Shown: positions 1 through 6,362 of the stretch, in pieces
How positions within the stretch are numbered: the first letter of the stretch is position 1
Layout of the letters: each line of letters begins with the position of its first letter
Assembly (NCBI GenBank): GCA_002501135.1
Contig: DLRQ01000003.1
Location: 5,305-13,212 of the forward strand
DNA from: Candidatus Neomicrothrix sp. UBA7884
GTDB taxonomy: Bacteria > Actinomycetota > Acidimicrobiia > Acidimicrobiales > MedAcidi-G1
Direction of reading: 5' to 3'
Length of the DNA stretch: 7,908 bases
Position numbers and translations under genes: made by a program
The notes under the pieces: generated by a model
Databases searched by the model: none
The model's input: only the letters and a program-made list of their open reading frames with translations
What the model was told of the DNA's origin: nothing

Positions 1-975
1 GTCATGAACGGCCTGACCGTGAACCTCCACCTGCTTATGACCACCTTCTACCGCCCCACGCAGGAACGCTTCAAGGTGCTCATCGAGGAGCACGCCTTTC
101 CGTCAGACCACTTCGCTGTGGCTTCCCAGGTACGCCATCACGACAGGTCGGCCGAAGAGGCCCTGGTTGCCGTTTCACCCCGGCCCGGTGAGGACCTGCT
201 CCACGCCGAGGACCTCATTGCGGCAATCGCCGAGCATGGCGATCAACTGGCCCTCGTCCTGTTGCCGGGGGTGCACTACTACACGGGCCAGGTGCTTCCG
301 CTGACCGATCTGGTGTACGCGGCACACCGGGCGGGTGCCATGGTCGGCTTCGACCTCGCCCACGCCGTCGGAAACATTCCCCTGGGCCTCCACGACAGCG
401 GAGTCGACTTTGCCGCCTGGTGCACCTACAAGTACCTCAACTCCGGTCCGGGTGCCACCGCCGGATGCTTCGTCAACCAACGCCACCTCGGCAGGACCGA
501 CCTCAACCGGTTCGAGGGCTGGTGGGGAACCGATAAGGCCACCCGTTTCCAGATGGAGACAGTGTTCAACCCGATCCCGACAGTCGAGGCATGGCAGCTC
601 TCCAACCCTCCCGTCTTCTCAATGGCACCCATCCGGGCCTCGCTCGAGGTATTTGAAAGGGTTGGCGGGATGGGTCCGCTGCGGCGAAAGAGTGAGCAGC
701 AGATCGCCTACCTGGACCACCTGTTGGACGAGGTGCTCAAGGGTCGTGTCGAGTCGATAACCCCCAGGTCCCTGACAGAGCGGGGATGCCAGTTCTCGTT
801 ACGGGTGGTTGCCCCGGGTCATTCGGGCAGGGGGGTCTTTGACGCCCTGGATGCGGCAGGTGTTGCCTGCGACTGGCGACATCCCGACGTCATCAGGATT
901 GCGCCGGTGCCGCTGTACAACTCGTTTGCCGACATCCACCGGTTCGTCCAGGTCCTTGACGGGATCCTGTCATGA
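1..975 (+). CDS. kynU: Kynureninase, 5'-truncated by window edge
   Basis: This is a PLP-dependent hydrolase that cleaves kynurenine or 3-hydroxykynurenine to (3-hydroxy)anthranilate and L-alanine, acting in the cytosol. The frame is open through base 1. The Met at base 4 lies in the conserved MNxLTVNLHLLM segment, which is internal in known kynureninases, so it is not the true start; roughly 85-135 N-terminal residues lie upstream. Counting from that Met, AFPSDH is at 31-36, the PLP-binding FDLAHAVGN at 116-124 (Asp117, His120), and the Schiff-base lysine is Lys143 in TYKYLN. GWWG is at 172-175 and LSNPP at 199-203. The Ser200-Asn201 pair matches human Ser332-Asn333, associated with 3-hydroxykynurenine preference; bacterial kynurenine-specific enzymes have Gly-Thr there. 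The stop overlaps the next gene's start (ATGA), indicating translational coupling with the monooxygenase. The family assignment is very secure. The other specificity residue (human His102) is outside the window. Confidence 0.95.
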   Translation, partial: VMNGLTVNLHLLMTTFYRPTQERFKVLIEEHAFPSDHFAVASQVRHHDRSAEEALVAVSPRPGEDLLHAEDLIAAIAEHGDQLALVLLPGVHYYTGQVLPLTDLVYAAHRAGAMVGFDLAHAVGNIPLGLHDSGVDFAAWCTYKYLNSGPGATAGCFVNQRHLGRTDLNRFEGWWGTDKATRFQMETVFNPIPTVEAWQLSNPPVFSMAPIRASLEVFERVGGMGPLRRKSEQQIAYLDHLLDEVLKGRVESITPRSLTERGCQFSLRVVAPGHSGRGVFDALDAAGVACDWRHPDVIRIAPVPLYNSFADIHRFVQVLDGILS

Positions 976-2339
976 CCGACCACGTGACCATCGTTGGAGC
1001 CGGGCCGGCCGGGTCGATGCTCTCCATCCTGCTTGCCCGCCAGGGCCTGTCGGTGACCATGTACGAGAGCCGCCCGGACATGCGCACCACCGACATCTGG
1101 GCTGGACGCTCCATCAACCTGGCGCTCGCCACCCGGGGTATCGAGGCGCTCAGGGAGGTCGGGGTGATGTCTGAGGTTGAGGAGATCCTGATCCCCATGA
1201 TGGGGCGGCTGGTCCACGACGACGGCGGCACCTCGATGCAGCCATACGGCAGCCGCCCCCACGAGTACATCAGCTCGGTCTCACGCACGGCGCTCACCAG
1301 CATCCTGCTGGATGCTGCAGAGGCCACCGGGCAGGTCGAGATCCACTTCAACATGCGCTGTCGCGGTGTCGACTTTGAGGCCAACACCCTCCAGTTCACC
1401 GGCACCGTCTCCGGCGAGGCGAGCAACGTTGCGTTCACGACGGTTTTCGGCACCGACGGGTCGGCATCGGCGGTGCGCAACGCGCTGGTGGAGGTCAACG
1501 GCGGCAGAGTGGACCTCGAACCCCTGGTGCACGGCTACAAGGAACTGACTATGCCGGCGGGCGCCGACGGTGGGTACCAGATCGAGAGGGAGGTCCTCCA
1601 TATCTGGCCCCGCCGTGACTTCATGCTCATCGCCCTGCCCGACCTTGAGGAAACATTCACGGTCACCTTGTTCCTGGCCAACGAGGGACCCACCGACAGC
1701 TTCGAGCACCTGGCATCGGGTGGCGACGTTCCCGGCTTCTTCGAGGAGCACTTTGCCGACTTTGCCCCCCTGGTGCCCGACCTGGCCGACCAGTTCACCA
1801 CCCACCCCCACGGTCACCTCGCAACGGTTCGAACCACAGGCTGGGCGCACGGTGACCGGGCGGTGATCCTGGGTGACGCCTCACACGGGGTGGTGCCGTT
1901 CCACGGTCAGGGGATGAACGCGGCCTTCGAGTCATGCATCGTGCTTGACGCCTGCATGCGTGACCACCCGGGCGACTGGGCCACGGCATTTGCCGAGTTC
2001 GAACAGGGCCGCAAACCCGACACCGACGCCATCGCCGACATGGCTGTCGCCAACTACGTGGAGATGAGCACGAGCGTGGTCGATGAGCGCTACCAGCTCA
2101 GGCGTGCCGTGGCTCTGGAGCTGGACCGCCTGTGGCCCGAGCAGTTCACACCCCGGTACGCAATGGTCATGTTCAACACCATTCCCTATGCCGAGGTACA
2201 ACGACGGGCCGCCCTGCAGGGAGAGGTCCTCGAGCGGTTGACGGTCGGCCTGACCGATATCGGTGAGGTTGACTGGGCGGCGGCGGAGAGAATGGTCTCA
2301 GAACTCGACTTCAACCAGGCATCAGACACAGGAGCATGA
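972..2339 (+). CDS. kmo: Kynurenine 3-monooxygenase (FAD)
   Basis: This 455-residue flavoprotein hydroxylates L-kynurenine to 3-hydroxykynurenine using NADPH and O2. The N-terminal Rossmann motif GAGPAG is at residues 9-14, with the ribose-binding Glu32 ending the second strand. GRSINLALATRG (45-56) is characteristic of this enzyme. A DG-type segment (GTDGSASAVRN) follows mid-protein, and the second FAD motif, GDASHGVVPFHGQGMN, is at 301-316. Residues aligning with the known kynurenine-binding set are present: Arg79, Tyr92, Asn361 and Tyr396 (human Arg85, Tyr99, Asn363, Tyr398, aligned by eye). The C-terminus (MVMFNTIPYAEVQRR onward) looks soluble, without the membrane anchor of the eukaryotic enzymes. 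The start at 972 overlaps the kynureninase stop by 4 nt and has a weak GGGA 7 nt upstream, so reinitiation by terminating ribosomes is likely. The length is normal for the family. It sits between kynureninase and tryptophan dioxygenase, which supports the assignment strongly. Confidence 0.95.
   Translation: MTDHVTIVGAGPAGSMLSILLARQGLSVTMYESRPDMRTTDIWAGRSINLALATRGIEALREVGVMSEVEEILIPMMGRLVHDDGGTSMQPYGSRPHEYISSVSRTALTSILLDAAEATGQVEIHFNMRCRGVDFEANTLQFTGTVSGEASNVAFTTVFGTDGSASAVRNALVEVNGGRVDLEPLVHGYKELTMPAGADGGYQIEREVLHIWPRRDFMLIALPDLEETFTVTLFLANEGPTDSFEHLASGGDVPGFFEEHFADFAPLVPDLADQFTTHPHGHLATVRTTGWAHGDRAVILGDASHGVVPFHGQGMNAAFESCIVLDACMRDHPGDWATAFAEFEQGRKPDTDAIADMAVANYVEMSTSVVDERYQLRRAVALELDRLWPEQFTPRYAMVMFNTIPYAEVQRRAALQGEVLERLTVGLTDIGEVDWAAAERMVSELDFNQASDTGA
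2330..2334 (+). promoter_or_regulatory. Ribosome binding site deciding the dioxygenase start
   Basis: An AGGAG core lies inside the last codons of the monooxygenase gene. It is only 1 nt from the ATG at 2336, which overlaps the monooxygenase stop as ATGA, but 7 nt from the in-frame ATG at 2342. The spacing therefore favours initiation at 2342, although re-initiation at 2336 cannot be excluded. Confidence 0.6.
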
Positions 2340-2341
2340 CA

Positions 2342-3124
2342 ATGGACCTCACCTACGGCCGCTACCTCAAGGTCGATGAGCTGTTGGACCTCCAGGAGTG
2401 CCGCTCCGACGGGCCTGAACACGACGAAATGCTGTTCATCGTCATCCACCAGGTCTATGAACTCTGGTTCAAAGAGGTCCTCCACGAGGCCGACATGTTC
2501 GTCACCAACATCGAGGCGGGTCGGTTGGACAGTGGAGCCCACCAGCTCAAGCGCATCCTGAAGATCCTCAAGACCCTTGTCGCCCAACTGGATGTTCTCG
2601 AGACCATGACACCGCTGGAGTTCCAGTCATTCCGCAGCTTCCTCGAGAGCGCCAGCGGGTTCCAGTCGGCGCAGTTCCGGGAGTTGGAGTACGCCCTCGG
2701 CATCAAGGACGCACAGCACCTTGAGCGTTTCGACGAGGGTTCCAGGGAGCGAGTCCGCCTTGAGGAGCGCTACAACTCACCGAGTATCTGGTCCACTTTT
2801 CTCGTGCATCTCAGTACAGCAGGGTTCGCCATCCCCGCCGACATCCTTGAGCGTGAGGTCACCGCACCCACGGTTGCGTCGTCTGGCGTGCAAGCCGTGT
2901 TGTCTGACATCTACAGGACCCGCCCGGACCTAACAGAGATGTGCGAGTCACTGACCGACCTGGATGAGGGCCTCCAGGAGTGGCGCTACCGACACGTCAA
3001 GATGGTGCAGCGCACCATCGGAGCCAAGATCGGTTCAGGGGGGTCGCTGGGTGTCGAGTACCTGCAGTCCACGCTGTTCAACCCTGCGTTCCCCGACCTC
3101 TGGGAGATTCGTACCGGGTTCTAG
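2342..3124 (+). CDS. kynA: Tryptophan 2,3-dioxygenase (heme)
   Basis: This enzyme catalyses the first step of the kynurenine pathway, opening the indole ring of L-tryptophan with O2 to give N-formylkynurenine. It is a cytosolic heme tetramer in characterised members. Numbered from the ATG at 2342 (260 residues), the N-terminal LTYGRYLKVDELL fits the family start. HDEMLFIVIHQVYELWFK follows at 27-44, containing the distal His36. FRSFLESASGFQSAQFRE is around 97-114, with Arg98 at the position of the substrate-carboxylate arginine. The proximal heme ligand is His218 in WRYRHVKMVQR. The substrate-contacting Thr of the GTGG motif is Ser232 here (IGSGGSLG). The C-terminus ends in the usual bacterial LWEIRT pattern, so the protein appears complete. 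An alternative ATG at 2336 adds two residues and creates a 4-nt overlap with the monooxygenase; I prefer 2342 because of the AGGAG spacing. It is very likely co-transcribed with the two upstream genes. Confidence 0.95.
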   Translation: MDLTYGRYLKVDELLDLQECRSDGPEHDEMLFIVIHQVYELWFKEVLHEADMFVTNIEAGRLDSGAHQLKRILKILKTLVAQLDVLETMTPLEFQSFRSFLESASGFQSAQFRELEYALGIKDAQHLERFDEGSRERVRLEERYNSPSIWSTFLVHLSTAGFAIPADILEREVTAPTVASSGVQAVLSDIYRTRPDLTEMCESLTDLDEGLQEWRYRHVKMVQRTIGAKIGSGGSLGVEYLQSTLFNPAFPDLWEIRTGF

Positions 3125-3136
3125 GCTGCCGCAGCC
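3124..3136 (+). other. Small hairpin between dioxygenase and methyltransferase
   Basis: GGCTG pairs with CAGCC around a CCG loop, beginning at the last base of the dioxygenase stop codon. The stem is only 5 bp and no T-run follows, so it is unlikely to terminate transcription. It might act as a minor attenuating or 3'-stabilising element between the two cistrons, or be chance in GC-rich DNA. Confidence 0.25.
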
Positions 3137-3154
3137 GAACTAGTTGTTGTAGCC

Positions 3155-3160
3155 AGGGGG
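3155..3160 (+). promoter_or_regulatory. Ribosome binding site of the methyltransferase
   Basis: AGGGGG ends 5 nt before the ATG at 3166. It fixes the methyltransferase start, since the frame stays open upstream into the dioxygenase gene without any similarity to methyltransferases. The strong site suggests that this gene initiates independently rather than by coupling. Confidence 0.75.
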
Positions 3161-3165
3161 CCACA

Positions 3166-3795
3166 ATGAGTCACGACCACCACAGGCACGACCACGACAA
3201 GGGCTTCATGGCCAACGTCCACTGGTTGTTGAAGATCCACAAGTTCTGGCAGGCCGACACCAACCGGGCAATCGTCGACATGGTCGACCCGCAGCCGGGT
3301 GAGAGCCTGCTCGACGTTGGTGCCGGTATGGGTCCGGCCACGGTGCTGGCTGCGGCCCGGGGTGCATCGGTGGTGGCGGTGGACCCATCGGGCCTGATGA
3401 GGTCGATCTGCGGGGTGAGGCGCCTGTTCCAGCGTGGTCGTTCCCGGATAACCGTCGAGGCCGGAACAGCCGAGAACCTTCCCGTGGCCGGTGGTTCCAT
3501 CGATGGCCTCTGGACGGTCAACTCGGTGCACCACTGGGTGGACCTGGATCTGGCCTTCGCTGAGCTGGCAAGGGTGCTCGCGCCGGGCGGAAGGATCGTG
3601 TTGATGGACGAGGACTTCACCCACCCCGACCATCCGATGCACAAGACCCACCACGGTCACGAGGACGAGATGACCAGTGTCGAGGTGGATGAGATCGCCG
3701 CATCGCTGACTGCTCTGGGTCTTAAGGCGACCGGCCAGAAGACCGTCGCGGCGGGTGTTCCTGTCAAGTTGATCCGGGCAGTCAGGCCGGCCTGA
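3166..3795 (+). CDS. Class I SAM-dependent methyltransferase, His-rich
   Basis: This 209-residue protein has the Rossmann-like methyltransferase core. Motif I is LLDVGAGMG (48-56). The acidic residue at the end of strand 2 is Asp73 in VVAVDPS, probably contacting the SAM ribose. GTAENLPVAGGSIDGLW (100-116) and NSVHHWVD (119-126) form the motif II region, and LAPGGRIVLMDE (138-149) is the usual post-motif. The pattern resembles UbiE/Methyltransf_11-type small-molecule enzymes; the substrate cannot be read from it. Two unusual patches are visible: five His in the first ten residues (3, 5, 6, 8, 10) and six His between 153 and 165. These may bind metal. There is no signal peptide or membrane segment. 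The gene lies 41 nt after tryptophan dioxygenase on the same strand with no clear terminator between, so it is probably the last gene of the kynurenine operon. A role in methylating a pathway intermediate is plausible but unproven. I chose the start at 3166 for its AGGGGG site. Confidence 0.85.
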   Translation: MSHDHHRHDHDKGFMANVHWLLKIHKFWQADTNRAIVDMVDPQPGESLLDVGAGMGPATVLAAARGASVVAVDPSGLMRSICGVRRLFQRGRSRITVEAGTAENLPVAGGSIDGLWTVNSVHHWVDLDLAFAELARVLAPGGRIVLMDEDFTHPDHPMHKTHHGHEDEMTSVEVDEIAASLTALGLKATGQKTVAAGVPVKLIRAVRPA

Positions 3796-3813
3796 GCAGC
3801 GGTCGGTTCAGGC
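3790..3813. terminator. Possible shared hairpin at convergent gene ends
   Basis: GCCTGA (3790-3795) and TCAGGC (3808-3813) form a perfect 6-bp inverted repeat with a 12-nt loop. Each arm contains the TGA stop codon of one of the two convergent genes. No T-run follows on either strand, so intrinsic termination would be weak. A bidirectional terminator is possible, but the symmetry arises partly because both stops are TGA. Confidence 0.25.
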
Positions 3814-5208
3814 AGCGACCGGGTTGACAGGGGTGATCTGACCGAGGGCTGCCTCGATGTCGGCGGCGCCCGCCAGGCAGAGGTCTTCCCTGTACCGGTC
3901 TGCGATGACCTGCACCCCCTGTGGGATGCCGTCGGCTACACCGACCGGAACCGCACAGGCCGGGATTCCCAGAAGGTTCACCGGGGTGATGCAGCGCATG
4001 ATGTCGAGCATCAGATCCATTCCACCCTCGGCTACGTCGGCGTCGTGTGCGAACGGTGGCTGGGTCCAGGTCGGAGCGATGAGCACCGGGTTCTCGGCGA
4101 AGAATCCGGCCCATGCTGCACCCAGGCGGTGGTACTCGGTGTGGATCAGGATGGCCGGCACATCGTCGGGTGGGAAGCGTTCGATCAGCTCGTTGAGCAG
4201 TCCCAGGGCCTCGTCGCTCATTATTTCGGCCGCTGCTGCGACGGTTGCCGGCATGTCGCAGCTCAGCATTCGTGCCCAGACCTCCTGGCACTGCTCCATC
4301 TCGGGCGGGGCCGCCTCGACAATCTCCCAGCCGGCCGCCTCGAGGGCACCGGCAGCCTTTGAGACAGCGTCGGCCACAGCCGGGTGGATCGGACCGCCGG
4401 GAACCTCGGAGAGGATTGCGGCCCTCCTCACAACAGGTGGACCGTCGAAGGGCACAGTCACCGACTTCGGGTCGCGCGGGTGGCGGCCTGCCATTACCTC
4501 TACACCCAGCTTCAGGTCTGCCACGTGGCGGGCCATCGGCCCCTCCACCCCCATCAACTGGTTCCCCAGCGTCGGCGTGTTCGCCGGCGGCATGGTTCCC
4601 GCGCTCGGGAAGCGTCCGAACGAGGTCTTGAGCGAGGTGATCCCACAGCAGTAGGCAGGGTTGCGCAGCGAGCCACCCAGGTCGTTGCCCAGCCCGAAGG
4701 GCGACATGCCGCTAGCGATCGAGGCTGCCTCGCCTCCGCTGGATCCGCCAGCGGTCAGGTCAGGTGTCCAGGGGTTGCGGGTGAGGCCGTGAAGCGGGTT
4801 GTTGGTGGTGATGCGGAGGCCCATTTCTGGAAGGTTGGTTCGAGCCAGGGGGATCGCTCCGGCAGCCTTCATGCGCTCCACGACCGGTGAGTCGACGGGT
4901 GGCATCGCCTCGGCCATTGCCGGCACGCCCTGCGTCGTAGGTGAACATGTGCAGTCGAGGTTTTCCTTGATCGTGATCGGCACACCGTGGAATGGCCCCA
5001 GCGGGTCGCCGGCGGCCACGGCCGCGTCTGCCGCGTCGGCTCCGGCCCTGGCTCCGTCAGCCAGTACGCGCACGACCGCGTTGAGGTTTCCGTTCACCTC
5101 GTCGATGCGTGCCAGGTGGGCGTCGACCACCTCCCGGCTGGAGGTCTCGCCCCCGGCGATCATCGTCGCCAGCTCGTTTGCCGCCCGTGTCCACAGTTCA
5201 TTGGTCAT
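3808..5208 (-). CDS. Amidase-signature family hydrolase
   Basis: This 466-residue amidase-signature (AS) hydrolase cleaves C-N amide bonds; the substrate is unknown. The Ser-cisSer-Lys triad is complete. Lys81 is in GVPITIKENLD. The glycine/serine-rich signature GGSSGGEAASIASG starts at 154 with cis-Ser156. The nucleophile is Ser180 in GNDLGGSLRNP, and the 24-residue spacing between Ser156 and Ser180 matches fatty acid amide hydrolase (217/241). The C-terminal segment with PACAVPVGVADGIPQGVQVI is typical of the family. There is no signal peptide. The length is normal for stand-alone amidases; it lacks an obvious extra domain, and no GatB or GatC neighbours are present, so it is unlikely to be the tRNA amidotransferase GatA. 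The start is at 5208, with a weak AGG about 8 nt upstream. It converges on the methyltransferase (12-nt gap) and diverges from the alpha/beta hydrolase gene (46-nt gap). A formamidase role for the neighbouring kynurenine operon is a speculation from position only. Confidence 0.9.
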   Translation of the reverse strand: MTNELWTRAANELATMIAGGETSSREVVDAHLARIDEVNGNLNAVVRVLADGARAGADAADAAVAAGDPLGPFHGVPITIKENLDCTCSPTTQGVPAMAEAMPPVDSPVVERMKAAGAIPLARTNLPEMGLRITTNNPLHGLTRNPWTPDLTAGGSSGGEAASIASGMSPFGLGNDLGGSLRNPAYCCGITSLKTSFGRFPSAGTMPPANTPTLGNQLMGVEGPMARHVADLKLGVEVMAGRHPRDPKSVTVPFDGPPVVRRAAILSEVPGGPIHPAVADAVSKAAGALEAAGWEIVEAAPPEMEQCQEVWARMLSCDMPATVAAAAEIMSDEALGLLNELIERFPPDDVPAILIHTEYHRLGAAWAGFFAENPVLIAPTWTQPPFAHDADVAEGGMDLMLDIMRCITPVNLLGIPACAVPVGVADGIPQGVQVIADRYREDLCLAGAADIEAALGQITPVNPVAA

Positions 5209-5254
5209 GGTGGCAACCTATGCGGCGAGGTGACTCGGCGACCAAGGGGGCGGC
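5209..5254. promoter_or_regulatory. Short divergent intergenic region
   Basis: Only 46 nt separate the divergent amidase and alpha/beta hydrolase starts. The region holds the AAGGGGG ribosome binding site of the hydrolase (5244-5250) and a 4-bp inverted repeat, CGAG-GTGA-CTCG (5226-5237). I see no convincing -35/-10 pair on either strand. Promoters must overlap the coding ends, be of an unusual type, or give near-leaderless transcripts. Confidence 0.35.
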
Positions 5255-6148
5255 ATGGCCCGTGCAGCGGCAAATGGAATTGAGATCGAGTACGAGGTGT
5301 TCGGCGACGAGGCCGATCCGACGCTGCTCCTGATCATGGGCCTGGGTGCCCAGATGACCACCTGGCCTGTGGAGTTCTGTAAGGAGCTGGCTGGCCGGGG
5401 CCACCAGGTGATCCGCTTCGACAACCGTGATATCGGTCTGTCCAGCCACATGGACCACCTTGGTGAAGCGGACTCCATGGCCGCCCTCGGTGCAGCGATG
5501 GCCGGCGAGGCCATCGACGCGGCCTACACGCTCGATGACATGGCTGCCGACTCGGTCGGGCTGTTGGATGCCCTTGGCCACGACTCGGCCCACATCGTCG
5601 GAGCCTCGATGGGTGGCATGATCGCCCAGAGGCTGGTGATCAACCATCCCGAGCGTGCTCTGTCGCTGACGTCGATCTTCTCGACACCCCGCTTCATTCC
5701 GGCTGATCCTGAGGTGGTCGCCGTGTTCAACTGGCCCGATCCCGGAACCCTCGAGGGTCGGATTCAGGCCGGCATTGACGGCGCACGCATGACGTCAGGT
5801 GGTGGCTTCCCGTTCGACGAGGACCTCGTCCGCCAGCATGTGGCGGCCAACATCGACCGGTCATGGCACCCTGAGGGACAGGCGCGCCAGGTGGCCGCCA
5901 TCGTGGCCGACGGTGACCGAACCGAGGAACTGCGATCGGTTGACCTGCCCACCCTCGTGCTGCACGGCACCCATGATCCGCTCGTGGTGCCCCAGGGGGG
6001 TCAGGAGACCGCCGACGCCATAGCGGGAGCCGAGTTGGTATGGATCGACGGAATGGGCCACGAACTTCCGCCGGGTGCATGGCCGACGATTCTGGATGGA
6101 ATCAGCGGGCTGGTGGCAGGTGTCGAGGGGGCGGGCGCACCCGCCTGA
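5255..6148 (+). CDS. Alpha/beta hydrolase, RdmC-like
   Basis: This 297-residue alpha/beta-fold hydrolase has a complete catalytic triad. The nucleophile is Ser118 in the elbow VGASMGGM, the acid is Asp241 in LHGTHDPLV, and the base is His269 in DGMGHELP. The oxyanion region is around LIMGLGAQMTTW (26-37). The segment IRFDNRDIGLS (53-63) is a hallmark of the branch that includes the aclacinomycin methylesterase RdmC and many uncharacterised esterases. A lid of about 70 residues sits between the nucleophile and the acid strand. There is no signal peptide, so it is probably cytosolic. The start at 5255 is supported by AAGGGGG 4 nt upstream. It is transcribed divergently from the amidase, and the two may be regulated together. 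The substrate is unknown. A carboxylic ester is the family expectation; an arylformamidase role is conceivable because some kynurenine formamidases share this fold, but the HGGYW-type motif of those enzymes is absent. Confidence 0.9.
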   Translation: MARAAANGIEIEYEVFGDEADPTLLLIMGLGAQMTTWPVEFCKELAGRGHQVIRFDNRDIGLSSHMDHLGEADSMAALGAAMAGEAIDAAYTLDDMAADSVGLLDALGHDSAHIVGASMGGMIAQRLVINHPERALSLTSIFSTPRFIPADPEVVAVFNWPDPGTLEGRIQAGIDGARMTSGGGFPFDEDLVRQHVAANIDRSWHPEGQARQVAAIVADGDRTEELRSVDLPTLVLHGTHDPLVVPQGGQETADAIAGAELVWIDGMGHELPPGAWPTILDGISGLVAGVEGAGAPA

Positions 6149-6174
6149 TCAACTCAGCAGCAGGCCCTAGGGAC

Positions 6175-6192
6175 CGGTCGCGATGTCGACCG
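6175..6192 (+). terminator. Weak terminator-like hairpin after the hydrolase gene
   Basis: CGGTCG (6175-6180) pairs with CGACCG (6187-6192) across a 6-nt loop. An outer CCCT (6165-6168) can pair with AGGG (6195-6198) to lengthen the structure. It lies about 26 nt after the hydrolase stop. No U-tract follows, which makes intrinsic termination uncertain. Confidence 0.3.
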
Positions 6193-6264
6193 TGAGGGTT
6201 GCTGTGTAACTGGTTGCTGACGAACCGGCCGGGGTGGTCAGCCCGTCCTTTCGATCCTCGTGTA

Positions 6265-6285
6265 CCGGAGGCCGGTGTGCTCCGG
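6265..6285. terminator. Second hairpin in the convergent intergenic region
   Basis: CCGGAG (6265-6270) and CTCCGG (6280-6285) form a perfect 6-bp GC-rich stem with a 9-nt loop. On the + strand it is followed by GCTTCTCC, a poor U-tract. It could help stop either convergent transcript. It may equally be chance in GC-rich sequence. Confidence 0.25.
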
Positions 6286-6362
6286 GCTTCTCCAATCATC
6301 GGTCCGGGGCGGGAATCCCTGCCAGAGGCGAAGGTTGACGGCAATCAGGGCCGAATGTCATG

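Noticed and set aside
893..1498. Long - strand open frame (about 201 codons) opposite the kynureninase end and monooxygenase start
   Set aside because: It is a shadow frame. The + strand encodes well-recognised family motifs throughout the region.
2980..3165. Possible N-terminal extension of the methyltransferase
   Set aside because: The frame is open but lies inside tryptophan dioxygenase, shows no methyltransferase similarity, and a strong AGGGGG site marks the start at 3166.
3857..4654. Long + strand open frame (about 265 codons) opposite the amidase
   Set aside because: It is antisense to the amidase, whose catalytic triad and family motifs are intact. Its Ser/Pro/Ala-rich translation is typical of shadow frames in GC-rich DNA.
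3808..5208. Identification of the amidase as GatA, the glutamyl-tRNA amidotransferase subunit
   Set aside because: There are no gatB or gatC neighbours, and the sequence around the signature resembles general amidases.
6197..6219. Direct repeat GGTTGCTG as a tandem repeat or attachment site
   Set aside because: There are only two 8-bp copies, 15 nt apart, with no tRNA, integrase or further copies nearby. This is consistent with chance.
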